Source of the DNA: Diadema setosum
Lineage: Eukaryota > Echinodermata > Echinoidea > Diadematoida > Diadematidae
DNA length: 64,000 nt
Direction of reading: 5' to 3'
NCBI RefSeq assembly: GCF_964275005.1
Contig: NC_092705.1
Coordinates: forward strand, 12,990,385-13,054,384
In this document: piece after piece, positions 22,596 through 34,259 of the stretch
Numbering within the stretch: the first letter of the stretch is position 1
Layout of the letters: every line of letters starts with the position of its first letter
Translations under genes and position numbers: made by a program
The notes under the pieces: model-generated
Databases searched by the model: none
Seen by the model: the letters and a program-made list of their open reading frames with translations, nothing else
Told to the model about the DNA's origin: nothing

Positions 22596-24914
22596 CTGCT
22601 TGAGAATCGTTTTGCAAAATTTAGTGAAACTTAAAACATTTTTAACTTCCCTAATTCTTATCCGATTTGATCAAATTTTTACTGTTGTCTTCATAAAATT
22701 TTACTTTCTTGGTACTAATTTTAACTGGTCTGAAATTTCTCTTTAAGTGCATTAAAGTGTATTATCATGGAAAATTTACATCCATGGTAAATGACATCAA
22801 CATGTCAAAATGACTATAGTAATTATCATTTATTTCGACATCACAGATAACATTGAGTACATTCTGTTTAGTGACAACCAGTGAACAATTAATTTCCGTA
22901 ATGTACAACAAATGCAATTCAATTCAATTAGCAGATAGTGCCATACTTCTACAAGGAATTTATCTATAGAAAAAAAAAAGCTCCAGTTATCAACAGATGC
23001 AAATTGCCTTCTGCAAAGTATTGATGAGAACTGAGCGTCGATGATAGCGCAGAATTGTATCAGTGATACGGAAGGAACTAATTACACCAATTGCTTGTAG
23101 AATCTGTTAAGCGATAATTGCTTGAGATGTACGCCAAAAGATTTAAGAAGGTATTTATTTCCTCCTTGTTCGTCTTCACGATAACATAACATCCTTACAT
23201 AAATTTCGTTATTTTCTCATCATCAATTCACGAAGAGATATCTACCCAAGATAAAGAGCTGCTGAGATCTCCAGCGAAAATCATAAAAAGTTCAGTGAAC
23301 GCAGATGAATTGTCTACAGTCGTATAATTTCTTGCAAACAAAGTGATTTCATTTTTCTGTCGGTGTTGAAAAAAAGTTAGCCATGGAACCGGTCCTACGC
23401 ATTCTGAACTGTTTAACCATTGAATTACCGTGATGGATGAATATCGCTTGTCGGGAAATCAATAGGAAATTCAAGCTTGACGGATCCATATGCTCTTTAG
23501 CCAGAGAGATAAACTCCATCATTGATGTTGCCCGATTTTATTGAGCTCTATGTTGATATCGTCTCCACTTTCCATGAAAGGGAAGGTCTATGGATGGATG
23601 TCTCTTCCTACTCCCTCTCTCTCTTTTCTTTTGGCTTGAACCTAAAATAATTTCAGTTAACAATGAGTTGCAACATAGAAGCTGACCCAGAAGAATTAAT
23701 AATCGACGGGAAACTCGACTATCTTAGCAATAAGTTTCGGTGTTGCTCTTGTCTCATAACTATGAAATATATCATCAATCATTCGAAATATCAGAAAAAA
23801 AAAAGCTTGAACTGCTACAAATCCAAAATTTGAATGTGAAGGTTTGCCTTTCTCCAATCTTTTTTTCTTATCTGGGAAGAATGCGAATGCAGGAAAAGGG
23901 GAATATTGATCATGAGCTTTATTAATATCAATCACTGGCACGAGGTTGAATAATTCCTATGGAAAAGCAGGTCCATCACGTCCTTGGAAAATTGGTTTAT
24001 TTTGTGTGTTTTTTAAACCTTTTCGAGAACTTGATTACTCTTTTACTATTTGCAACAGCGAAATCAATCATATTTTATGTCTTAATAAAATCCATAATAT
24101 GAGATGAGGATGCACACAATTTTGCTGACACTTTAGACGGGAGTTTTACTCATAATTGCGTCAAGCAGTTGACAGGGTTAAAGCAGAATATACGGTTCAA
24201 AACAGGAATAAACGTCCCTGGTCTTGGTTATTATTTTTTTTTGTGTGCCGATTTACACTGTTCAACTTATACTACCTCTGAACAAACAAAAAACAGAAAG
24301 TATTACCCACGCGAGATATAGGTCCCTCCTGATTCCTTTATAGTACATGTATTGTTATTTTAATGCAAAAGAAATCAACCTCTTAGTGTCTCATTATGTA
24401 TATCGTGATGAGTATGCTTCTTGAAGATTTGTTTATTGATTTTTTTTAGACAAATGCAAACTAATGCCAACGAAAATGTCCTCACCCTTAACAAAATGTA
24501 TTCATCCTTCCGTCCAACCACTTTTTCATTCACCTGCAAATCTATTCATTGATCGATGATTTCCAACATACTTAGTAATTCATCATCAGCTTTGCCATAT
24601 CGTTTAAATATACTTGTACATGTTCATAGAGTCAACATCGTCTACTGATATGGGCTTACAGGTACGAGCAGGACTAAGCATCCTATGTACAGCGGTTGGT
24701 CTGTAGGTTCCTTGTAAATTTTGAAATAAATCGTTGTATTAACATTTTAAACATTACAAAGACTGTCAGCAGTTTTCTACTCACTCTAAAACAAACATAC
24801 AAATCTCTATATTCATGCCATATTTCTAATTTTCGTTGCACTTTTACTTGTACGTTATTTCAAAACCGAATTATTGAATTTGATATGTGGCACATTTCAG
24901 TGCCATAAAACGCG
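22596..24914. other. No gene seen
   Basis: About 2.3 kb with no recognisable exon, RNA or bounded transposon. Simple T- and A-rich tracts only. Confidence 0.45.
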
Positions 24915-24920
24915 TTTATT
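24915..24920 (-). terminator. Candidate polyadenylation signal of the 371-aa GPCR gene
   Basis: AATAAA on the minus strand, about 160 nt past the stop codon. The distance suits a short 3' untranslated region. Motif seen; use inferred. Confidence 0.4.
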
Positions 24921-25081
24921 ATGGCTAAGAGTCATGTCAAGTTTTCAAAAGTATAGGCTTGAGCAGTATTGACGCACCTACCATGTGGCACCTACTATCG
25001 CTTATGGCACAGAAATATTTGTTTCTCTCTATATGAGGAAATGCGGACAGAACTCTGAGAAAAATGCAATCAACTTTGCTT

Positions 25082-26197
25082 TTAAATCGACGGACAGAGT
25101 CTTCGAAAATGGCGGCGTCCTTCAGCCGAAGTACAGAACCGGGCTGCGTAGACAAGAGGGTTCACGCATACGTTGAAGGTGGCAAGAGCAACGCTCAGCC
25201 TGTGGAAGGTGCTACCGTAGAAGTTCTGTATCCAACCCAGGTTCTCGGCCAAGAACATGGTCTGATTTGGGATCCAGCAAACCAGGTAGCTGATGAAGAA
25301 GATGAAGAGGGTAACCGTGGTTTTCCGGCGACGAATAAAACCAGCAGCAGGAACCGCGGCATTGTTGCGCCTAGCTTTCACTTGCCGTTTACTGCGTCCA
25401 AGAGCAGGTCGATCCAGACCGTTCTCACCTGTGTTCGGTTCTACATCCCGGTTCGGATCGCGTGTGTTATCCGTTGTGTTAGAACCTATCGTTTGTTCCA
25501 CATTGTCGGCAGTGACGCGGCTTAGAGTGCGAAGCTTTACAGCAACGTGAAGGAAAGAGTAACTCATGACAGCGACTGGGATTAAGAAATCCCAGATAAA
25601 CAGCATGACGCCTAATGACGGCTTGACCGCAGAATCGACCGCAGCGCATTCTCCGTGAGCGTACCTGTAGAACACAAGTCCCACGGAGAGTTCGAAGACG
25701 GGTGCGGTTAACAGCGTTATTCCTACGAGAATATACCTGGCGTTGCGCTTGAAACTAGCCATGTACCATACGGGGTGAACTACCGCTGCGTATCGCTCCA
25801 GAGAAATAGCGGTTAGATTGAAACTCGAAATAGCAAAACCCATAAAGTAAATCGCTCCGTTCGCCCACAGCCAACAGTACATTTCCCCGGCTAAATTCGA
25901 CGTCATTAGTAATGTATCTGGCTTGAACCAGGTTAGGTGGATAGTGTTGGCGATCAGGAGCACAGATGTTATGAAATCTATTACAAACTGGAAAGCGAGC
26001 AACCAGTTAGTATGATTCGTTTTCGCGCGTTGTCTGGTCGCTATGAAACAGGCGATGTTCCCCACAAGACCTAGAAAGCCGAAGAGAAGTTTGATAGCTG
26101 AAACAACTATCACATCCTTTTCAGGAAGTGACACGCTGGTGTCCGTACTTGGAAAGACTTGTGCGGTTGTCATTTCTGGTTCATTTAGATTTATCAT
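25082..26197 (-). CDS. Rhodopsin-class (class A) orphan GPCR, 371 aa, single exon
   Basis: Integral plasma-membrane receptor; ligand and G-protein partner unknown. Visible features: GN at 46-47 in TM1, Asp 74 in TM2, Cys 108 before TM3 and Cys 184 in the second extracellular loop, LERY (133-136) in place of DRY, Pro 207 in TM5, a long basic and polar third inner loop (about 222-290, with RRR at 289-291), CWIP (307-310) in TM6 and NPLVY (346-350) in TM7, then a short tail rich in Arg. It shares FAISSFNLT in TM3, the TNHTNWL/TNNTNWL inner loop and the CW-x-PNQ signature with the gene at 13538-14689, so the two are paralogues in the same orientation about 10.4 kb apart. Its shorter, more basic tail and different inner loop suggest diverged signalling. 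I chose the first Met; Met 9 is possible. Confidence 0.9.
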   Translation of the reverse strand: MINLNEPEMTTAQVFPSTDTSVSLPEKDVIVVSAIKLLFGFLGLVGNIACFIATRQRAKTNHTNWLLAFQFVIDFITSVLLIANTIHLTWFKPDTLLMTSNLAGEMYCWLWANGAIYFMGFAISSFNLTAISLERYAAVVHPVWYMASFKRNARYILVGITLLTAPVFELSVGLVFYRYAHGECAAVDSAVKPSLGVMLFIWDFLIPVAVMSYSFLHVAVKLRTLSRVTADNVEQTIGSNTTDNTRDPNRDVEPNTGENGLDRPALGRSKRQVKARRNNAAVPAAGFIRRRKTTVTLFIFFISYLVCWIPNQTMFLAENLGWIQNFYGSTFHRLSVALATFNVCVNPLVYAARFCTSAEGRRHFRRLCPSI

Positions 26198-26356
26198 GTT
26201 TTTCTTGTATTAATCAGCAGAGAATTCCACATTGTCTTCGCTAGTGTGAGATTAACCTAATGTCTATCCAAGAAAGACGTGTCGACAGTGTGGATTAGAC
26301 TCTGCCTTTCAGCAAACACAGTGCTCTTTCAGTCATCCCAAGTATACCTTCTTCTA

Positions 26357-26372
26357 CACGTGAGCAGCCAAT
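26357..26372 (-). promoter_or_regulatory. Candidate proximal promoter motifs (CACGTG and CCAAT)
   Basis: An E-box CACGTG (26357-26362) and a CCAAT box on the plus strand, ATTGG on the minus (26368-26372), lie within 16 bp, 160-175 nt upstream of the receptor ATG. The spacing suits a proximal promoter, but both motifs are short and can occur by chance. Confidence 0.3.
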
Positions 26373-27624
26373 AGTTTTCCTATCTTTGAAATATATAATT
26401 TTGTATATCCTCTGGTATATCATCCATCATGAGTCCACTCATCGAACTGAATTTTATCACAACACGATAATCCTGGATCTTGTCGAGACGTCTGCAGTGG
26501 TGTTCACGTCCATACCACTTTATTTGTCGTCCACATTGGCACAACGATGATTATGATAACCCTCCCGCAAACTGGCAATTAAAGTTGGCTGATCGCTGGC
26601 TAATTGCTAATCAGGAACTTCTCTCAAACATGGTTCAATGTTGTAGCTATACCAGAGTCCATTTGTAGCAGCTTGTGAATTCAAACACCGTGAGTTCGTC
26701 TGTCGATATATGCATATTATATACACATATATATCATAAATAATTATGTATAATGACAGGAAGCTCTTCTTCTTTCACGCATGTAGACATACATTTATAT
26801 GTATGAATGTTTTATACCCATACATACATACATAATATTATATCTCTCACTATTTCTATATTTGCTGCATGCGTGTGTGCGTGAGAGAGACGGAGTTTGC
26901 TGTGTATAATTCACAAAATATGAGAGCTGTCAGATAAAGTCTATTGACATGTGAAAGCGGAGATTGAGTCTCGCTCCTTGGTTTGCCCTTTTAGACTACT
27001 CGAACAATGGCTCGAAATAGTCAATGGTGATTGGTTGGGATTGTAAAGACTCTTATTTTTCAATTAATATTCCCCCTCTACCCCTCCTAACCTCCTTCTC
27101 TTTCCCTCATTTCTACTTCTTTATTTCCCACTTTGCAGTATTTCTTCTGTTTCAACATTTTCACTCCCCTTAACTTTCTCCTTTCTCTCTTTCTTGACCC
27201 CCCCCCCCCCTCTCCCGTCTTCGTTTCTGTGTCCCTCTCACTTTCTACGTAACTCTGGTAACTAGGGCAAATAACAGATCGTGCATGGTCTCAGCAAACA
27301 TGTTTTGTAGTTGAGAACGGGAATGAAAGCGTATGGCCATGATGTGTTTTTCTCCCCTTTGATGAGGTCCGATTGACAGTACCTCCTAGCACCAGTCCAC
27401 GTAACGCTGGAGAGAACAGTATGGAACGCCATGTGTTGGGAAATTCGGAAACCCCTTATCAGGAGTTGCTACACTGCCCCAGCAGCAGATAGTTACTGAT
27501 CAGGAGTTTTACCCCTGCGTTAAATCAGTCCGTCCTCACACAGAGCCCGTAACAACCGATCGTCGTATGTTTTCACTTTGCACGAGCAGAGTAGAAACAT
27601 TTTGATCACAGTGGGTTTCTGGGG

Positions 27625-27631
27625 TTATATA
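27625..27631 (-). promoter_or_regulatory. Candidate distal TATA box
   Basis: TATATAA on the minus strand in a locally GC-richer stretch, with TGCGCATGC (NRF1-like) about 50 bp upstream. To serve the receptor at 26197 it would need an untranslated leader exon. An alternative to the proximal motifs; weak. Confidence 0.2.
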
Positions 27632-27990
27632 GCGTGAACCTCAAGATCTGTACTTTTAAAATTGCACGCGGCAGAATGCATGCGCAGACAAAAATCCCTA
27701 ATCAGTGATACTTTCAAGTTTGTATGTCCCTTATGCAACCCTGAAAATTAGATTTATTTCATTCCTTTCATTTCATTCACTGGTGAATTACAGAGGTTGG
27801 TAATTCAGATCTTTCCTCAGGATAATCAAACTGGAAACTTCTTTACAATGGAGGGGAAAACATTCCTAAAGATTTCCCGTGAATCCATTTAGACCCCCAA
27901 AAATCGGTATGTTTTCGGTACAAAAGGGGAGCGTAATCTTGAGTGACATGGACTTAGTTTTTCATTTCATTCACAAAAAACTCAGAGGTG

Positions 27991-28031
27991 CCAGGGAGGT
28001 GAAAGAGAGGATCTCTCTTCCACCTCCCTGG
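27991..28031. repeat. Near-perfect 19-bp hairpin
   Basis: CCAGGGAGGTGAAAGAGAG, a 3-nt spacer, then its reverse complement with one mismatch. It is flanked on both sides by AGGTG. Confidence 0.85.
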
Positions 28032-29660
28032 AGGTGCATTTAATTGTAAGATAATACACATGATTTGGGAGACATTCTTTAAACGTGCAAAATTAGACTG
28101 AGTTCAAAATCTCATAACTTTCTCAATTTTCATATAATTTTCATCAAAGTGTCATTGCTGTGATGAGAATATCTCACTCTTTTTTTTCTGACTAACTGTA
28201 AACGGTAAGCTGTTCAAACACAAGACATGTAGAACAAACGAGGGACAAAAAATAAGAGAGATGTGATTGCGCAAAATTCTGCTCGAGTAAAGTGAAATTC
28301 TCTATCCAATACTTTTGTGTCGTTTGTTCCGAGAGCTAGAACCCCTTGTTTTTTCCCGTATCGCTTGCGCAGAGTGAAAAAAGAAACAAGAAACTAAAAA
28401 AACAACAACAACAACAACAACAAAACTGATCAGAGCTATGTTGCTTGAATATTGCAATGTTAACGGATAGCGTTCCATATACCAGCGGTCATCTCGACAC
28501 AATACTTCTGATTATGAAAATCATAATGAACTCAAATAATGAAGTGTCCTAAAATAGCGGTTTAATAAAGTAATATTACACTGTCACTGTGTATATAAAA
28601 TGCACGTCCAAACAGTCAACATGTCAACTGTTACAGGCCTACTAACAACGCTAGGCATAACCATGATAACGATAGTGGTTATAGTTTATTATTTTTTGGC
28701 TATGAGAAAAAGTATACCAGTTTACTAGGTAAACTATAGTGCAGTATCATAGCAAAACAGATTTAATAATTCTATGTTAACATCGTCTCCATGGTATTTG
28801 TGGTATAAGAACTGAACATCACGTGAAAACTTGAAACTGATTATGGTATGTCACATGTTCCATTGTCAGACTGTTAACCACTTCAAACCGCCAAGACGCG
28901 CGCAGCCCAGTCAATAGCTCCCTTTCAACCCTTGATGACATCGAGTCAAGACCATTCGATAGACTCTGATCATGTTGCCTGACTCGAAGTTTATCTGTAA
29001 ATACGGGCAGATGGTGATTTGTGTCCCATGCAGTGTCCTTACATTGTCACAAAGGAGTTCTCAATTTACACAAAAACGTCTCTGAAGGTCAGCCATGATA
29101 TCACTCTTCTTCTTCCCAGACAATGCTTCTTACTCTTTCTTCTTCTTCTTATCATTATCCTTATTATTGAGAACTGATGGAGGCGTCAGCCCATATCCAT
29201 ATATAGCGAGTCAATATCCTTGATATTCTATACAATGGTTCACCTGGGGAAAAAAAAGCCATAGTAAAGATTTCAGTGAATGTAACACTGGAAGCACGAG
29301 CTCTTGAAAGTCGGATTGATCAAAATGGATATTCATACATCGCACTATTTACAGAAAAGGTTCTGCATCGTGAAAGTACTATAGGACCTAGTCCCTGTAT
29401 TCCTTTATAATTCATGCCATGCGCATGTGATCAGGCTCTCTAGATCACATGGCATAGCACGAGCTTGTTTGTGATTCGATCCAACCACAATTATTAAAGC
29501 CACCCGAGATCATGTCATCTTCGATTATTAGCAAGACGCAATCAAAAGGGGCGAAAAAGAGAAGAAAAATACAGCACACACAATATGGAATATGGGATCG
29601 CAATTACAATTGTATATTTTATAATGTCAGCATCTGACGACTGGTTGTGGCGACATCTGG
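28032..29660. other. No gene seen
   Basis: No exon, RNA or bounded element recognised. It includes a short (AAC)n run at about 28401-28422. Confidence 0.45.
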
Positions 29661-29806
29661 GGGTGTTTCATCAACGCTTGTCAGCGCTGACAACTGTCGG
29701 TGCTGGCCAATTTCAGCAAAATCCTTGGTTTTGATTGGCTAAGATGCTCTGGTCACTGACTGTTTGATTCAAGTTGTCAGCGCTGACAAACGTTGATGAA
29801 ACACCC
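29661..29806. mobile_element. Short TIR MITE (146 bp)
   Basis: The termini GGGTGTTTCATCAACGCTTG and TCAGCGCTGACAA are exactly mirrored at the right end apart from small differences, about 34 bp per arm. Each arm contains the internal palindrome TTGTCAGCGCTGACAA. No coding capacity; a target duplication was not clear. Confidence 0.8.
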
Positions 29807-30473
29807 TGCTGAAGATGACACTTGTGTAACATTTTCTCTATCATGACATTGTTAACACTCTGTAGCACCCTACTGTGTAAGGTAGCCCTACAAAATGTAC
29901 GGGGTACATCTAACAGTATGATTACGTCTTGCACGGGGTGCAGTAAGCGCAAAAGTCTGTCAATGTCTTTGATTAACTCACCAACATTTGTTAAAACGAT
30001 GTAAAGCAGTCACGGTTCAGCACGCCTGAAAACTTTGCAAGCTTGTGGTTCGTTTGAACGGTAAATTACAGACGAAAACTGTGACCTTATAAGACCACTT
30101 CGTAATTCCACTTTGCGCATGAGCAGAAAAAGGTCATTTGTACCAACACGCATTTTGGTTTGTAACTTCACTGAGATAAGCATCTGTGATTCGATGATTA
30201 TTCATATGATCCTTATCTACATGTAAATGATGCTTGCCAGCACATCCACCTGACAGCAAGAATGGTATTTCACAATATAAAAGGAAATACGCTGTTATTG
30301 CATTCAATGCAAAACAATGAAATTGATGCCTGCTAAATTGTCAACTGATGGAGTATTCTGATCACCTGCTCTCAACGCAAGCTCATTCTTTGTTTGAACA
30401 ATAATTGTTACCTCCTCAAATCGGCAGCCATCAACATGATTCCACGATCATGTAATAAAATTATTGTACAGTC
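29807..30473. other. No gene seen
   Basis: Unique-looking sequence; nothing recognised. Confidence 0.45.
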
Positions 30474-30910
30474 AAACCTGCCTTTAGCGACTACCTGTCT
30501 GACGCGGCCAGCGGCCACAAGTTTTGTTTCCCGCGGTAGATTTTAACCTGTCTATAGCGGCCAAACAGCCGATGTATTCAACGTGTTTTTCTGCTAGCCG
30601 TGCCAGTCATTCATGGGCAACGTTCAGTGATCGCCACCCCTGTATTCATCATTCCTTCAGTTATAATAATGTACTAGTGTTAAGCTTTTTTTTTTCACGA
30701 CTGTACACATGCTACTGCATGTGCAACAATTTATAAACACCGGCATTGTTCAATTCATGTACACACGTGTGCATACGTACACACACACGGTCATGTACAT
30801 GTAAGTACTTACAGATGTATACAACGATGATACTAGACATGTTGGCAATTCATACAAAGTTGGATAACCTGTCTATAGCGGCCACCTGTCTATAGCGGCA
30901 ACTTTTTCGT
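30474..30910 (+). repeat. MITE of the CAGTCAAACCTG family with duplicated end motifs
   Basis: It starts TACAGTCAAACCTGCCTTTAG and continues into the CTATAGCGGCC motif; the latter recurs at about 30548 and twice at 30872-30897. The same family has a compact copy at 54478-54571. The right terminal repeat is not visible, so this copy is incomplete or rearranged. Confidence 0.55.
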
Positions 30911-32089
30911 ACCCCTTGGGTAGAGTAAGTGACAATAGAATGACATTTTGTTCTTCATATCCCAAAAGATAGTCAAAACGTATAGACCTACTTTAGCAAC
31001 AAAATAATGGTAATGCAAAGTAGAACATAGAACAAAAGTAATGGAACCTAAATCAAAAGCACAGTTTGTAGTATCATATAGGCCTCCGAAGATTGGACGT
31101 GTGACAAAGCATGTACCGCATAATGTCTAAATAAAGAAAAACAAATGAATTCTGGAGCTCCTCCCACTTCTAGAGCGCATGAACAGATAAATTGGAAATA
31201 AAGGAAATACCATGAGACAAGTTGAAACGTGAGGAGAAAAAAAAAAAGGAGATGGAGAGAAAGAGAAGTGGAGACCGAGCAGAAGGATTGACAATTTCAG
31301 AATTTCAGACAAACAGAATATCTTTGTAGTAATCTATTCCTGAATTGCCTAACAAAGTTAACAATATTGGATAATTTTTTAAAACTCGGGTCCAATGTGT
31401 TCCAGAGTTTTACAGGCCGGAGTTAATGTGAAATTTTGTTTCCAGACAACTTTGTATCTAAAGACAAGATTCAGTGAATTATAATGTCATGTTGAGTAAT
31501 GATGAACAAAATTGTTTTTAGAAACAAGGTTTATAACATTATCGAAAGTCAATGGAATTAAAATTGTGCAGTGGAACCCTTACAAGAAAATCGTATTAAT
31601 CTTGGAATTTAAGAATCCATGTTCGTATTAGAAAGGGTTGATGTTTGAATAAATGTCAGTTTTACAAATAATGCGGGAAATCTTATTTTGCATTAAAACA
31701 TTTTGTCGTTCAAAAGTTCACCTGAATTAGTCCAGGTCAATAATGTCCATAATGTAGAAAGGTAAAATCAAAGTAGCATAACTTTAAAAAGGACAGAGCA
31801 AGAAAAAAATAAGTTTACAGTCATTTATAATTCCAGACCCTGTTTTATGAAAAGTTAGAATTGATTATATAGTTTCTATTTGCTACATCCAAAAAATATA
31901 TTCATTATAACTTATCATGATTCGTTAAGTCCAGGAATTTTATGTAATTCACTCAACCGAGTATACAGTTATCACAAAAGAACATTGCGAGTAGTAATGG
32001 TATCACTGGATACCATGTATTTAGTTTTTACACATTCCAGAATAACTTTTTAGAGTCCAGCCACATCGTAACACTTTGCAAGATATATA
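30911..32089. other. No gene seen
   Basis: AT-rich sequence with no recognisable exon, RNA gene or element boundaries. Confidence 0.45.
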
Positions 32090-33674
32090 CACTCACCGAA
32101 AAAAAAAGTAAACACATTTTCAAGTTCATATTTCTCATAGAAAATTGGACTAAATATTAATGTGTCATAATACCATGTTAAGGTAATTCCCCCCCCCCCA
32201 CTGGAATATGTATTATTCTATATCAAACATAATATGTTCATGTAAACACATAATACCTCATAACATTTCAAATAAAATATTTTGAAAAAAAAAATCAATG
32301 AAATATCGTGATCAAGAGAACAGGTAGTATGTTAAAGGTAATTCAATTAGCTATCAACATGACAAGTCAATAAAAAGGCAAAGTTTACGCATGAGTGAAC
32401 ACGTTCATATTTCTCTTCCAAAGCACAAAAGTAAAAACTGCAAAATGGACAAGTTGTCATTCATGTGTATGTGCTCTTCCATGTAACAATGACAACAAAA
32501 GACAATCCAATACAACAAACAACACAAATCGAGTTTCAAAAATCATCCTTTGATATTATGTCTATTCATGATCCAGTCTATTCACGATCCAGTTGGAAAC
32601 AGTGTATTTCAGTCATTGTCTTGTCTACATCTGTGTTGAGATTTCACATTATTAGCAGTTATAAATATAAAACGGATAACTCTGATATATACAACTTTTG
32701 CCATAGCCTGTAACTCGTCACATATTTTCATACTTACTGTTGCCTCTCTGTTAGACTACAATATCTCTCTTTGAGGAATATCTCATTTCAATATCGCCAT
32801 GGGAACTATTCTTATGTTTTTGTTGTTTTTTGTGTTTATGTTTGTGGTGTAATGTATTTTGTAAGGCAGCTCATCACAAGCTCTGCTTTTATGAGGTTCT
32901 GCCTTCCTTGTACAATAATTTCATGCATGTGATTTTCTACGTGAAAAATATGGAAAATAAATGTTTTACAAACTTGAACTTGAACTTGATATCTATCAGT
33001 GTCTGTGATGACTTTGTAGCCCGCAAAGATAAAGAAAGGCGAAAAATGATAGAGAAAATTAAGTATCTTCTGTCAAATCCAAATTCAAATGGCGTGAAAG
33101 AGAGAATATTCGAAATAATGGTAGAAATTCCAAATGTTATTTCAAATAAAGAAATTTGAAAATGATATCTGGTTCTTGAATTTGTCTCATGAATCCTTAA
33201 ATTCCTAAATCGAAAGAATGAAATAAAGAAAGCCTGTCCATTCTATCACCTTTGCGGTAACTCCCTTTGTTTTTTCAAGTTAGATTCGACAGAAAACTCT
33301 TTTTCTTCCCATTTTGATTGTGTTTTAGAATAAGAAACGATACGAGGGGACGAAAACTTATTTTTTTTATTTCATTCATGTCTCTCATTATGTTAAATTG
33401 GTCTTTTGTTATCATTGCTATCTTGAAGGGCGTTTGCAAATAGATAACAAAATGTCAATTTTTGCAATTTTTACTTTTGTGTCTTGAAAGACAAAATCAG
33501 TGTGTTTACTCATGCATGAAATTTTTCTCTGTATTAACCTACCAGGTTGATAGCCAATTGAATAATCTTTAATATGGTATATGACACAATGATTTTGATC
33601 AAAATCTTCTATGAAAAATATGTGGTGGAAACAGTGTTTATTTCCTTTTCTTCTTCTTCTTTTTTTGCGGAGTG
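32090..33674 (+). mobile_element. Non-autonomous TIR element, TA-flanked (1585 bp)
   Basis: The left end is CACTCACCGAAAAAAAAAG and the right end mirrors CACTCCGCAAAAAAAG, with TA on both sides (32088-32089, 33675-33676). Arms extend inward over roughly 250-350 bp. Shared landmarks include ATTCAATTAGCTATCAAC on the left against the complement of ATTCAATTGGCTATCAAC on the right, and GCATGAGTGAACAC against GCATGAGTAAACAC. The left arm carries an extra partial repeat (AAGGTAATT twice). TA duplication and terminal sequence suggest Tc1/mariner affinity. No transposase is visible. Confidence 0.7.
32822..32988 (+). repeat. LINE-like 3' tail nested in the TIR element
   Basis: The plus strand ends with AAATAAATG, then ACAAACTTGAACTTGAACTTGA, a polyadenylation-like motif followed by a TTGAAC tandem tail, as in CR1/L2 LINE ends. 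No coding part remains. Its position inside the element at 32090-33674 implies that it inserted later, or was captured. Confidence 0.45.
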
Positions 33675-33676
33675 TA

Positions 33677-34034
33677 TTTTTTTATGAGGCTTGGTGGATT
33701 AGTGACTGAGCCTTTATGAAGTTGAAATTTTGTCATCGCCACACTGGTCAAACTTATCACAATCCCTGAAGTAGATATAACGACAAGAATTACAAAAGAG
33801 TTCTTCACTACACAGAGTAGTCCTGTTAGTAGTGTTTTGGATAACATTAGATGTCTTACAAGGCGATAAAAATACCGCGTTTATATCGAAACAAACAAGT
33901 CCATACTCGAGTCACGTAAGTTAATACACCGGTACATGAAATGATTGCTCTACATACAATGATCCCGGCTAATTACACCTGTACATGATCACATTTCGGG
34001 ACAAAAGAAAAAGGCTATATATTTAAAAAAAAAA

Positions 34035-34036
<2 letters not shown>
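33677..34036. other. No gene seen
   Basis: Short unique-looking interval between two inverted-repeat elements; nothing recognised. Confidence 0.45.
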
Positions 34037-34072
<36 letters not shown>

Positions 34073-34077
<5 letters not shown>

Positions 34078-34212
34078 GAGTTTGTTTGCAAAAACCGATA
34101 AGTCCATTTTTGAAGATTTTGAAGTACGGTCTCTGTCATAACATTAACCTTTAATGGCAAATATATCCATTTGACAAATATGGACTTATCGGTTTTTGCA
34201 AACAAACTCTTC

Positions 34213-34214
<2 letters not shown>
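34073..34214 (+). mobile_element. Palindromic MITE family F3, internally deleted copy (142 bp)
   Basis: The same ends as the 248-bp copy at 1628-1875 (ATGAAGAGTTTGTTTGCAAA and its mirror). The sequence jumps from GGTCTCTGTCATAA straight to CCTTTAATGGCAAATAT, so about 105 bp of interior is missing. It is embedded in (TA)n on both sides (about 34037-34072 and 34215-34259), supporting TA-array insertion. Confidence 0.85.

Positions 34215-34259
<45 letters not shown>

Larger units (their letters stand above)
26198..27990. other. Upstream region of the 371-aa GPCR; no exon seen
   Basis: Holds two candidate promoter regions for the receptor, listed separately. Also contains poly-C at about 27200-27210 and CT-rich sequence at 27060-27240. 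No coding exon recognised. Confidence 0.4.

Noticed and set aside
25064-25550. Plus-strand frames of 153 and 85 codons
   Set aside because: They lie antisense to the GC-rich coding region of the 371-aa receptor and show no domain.
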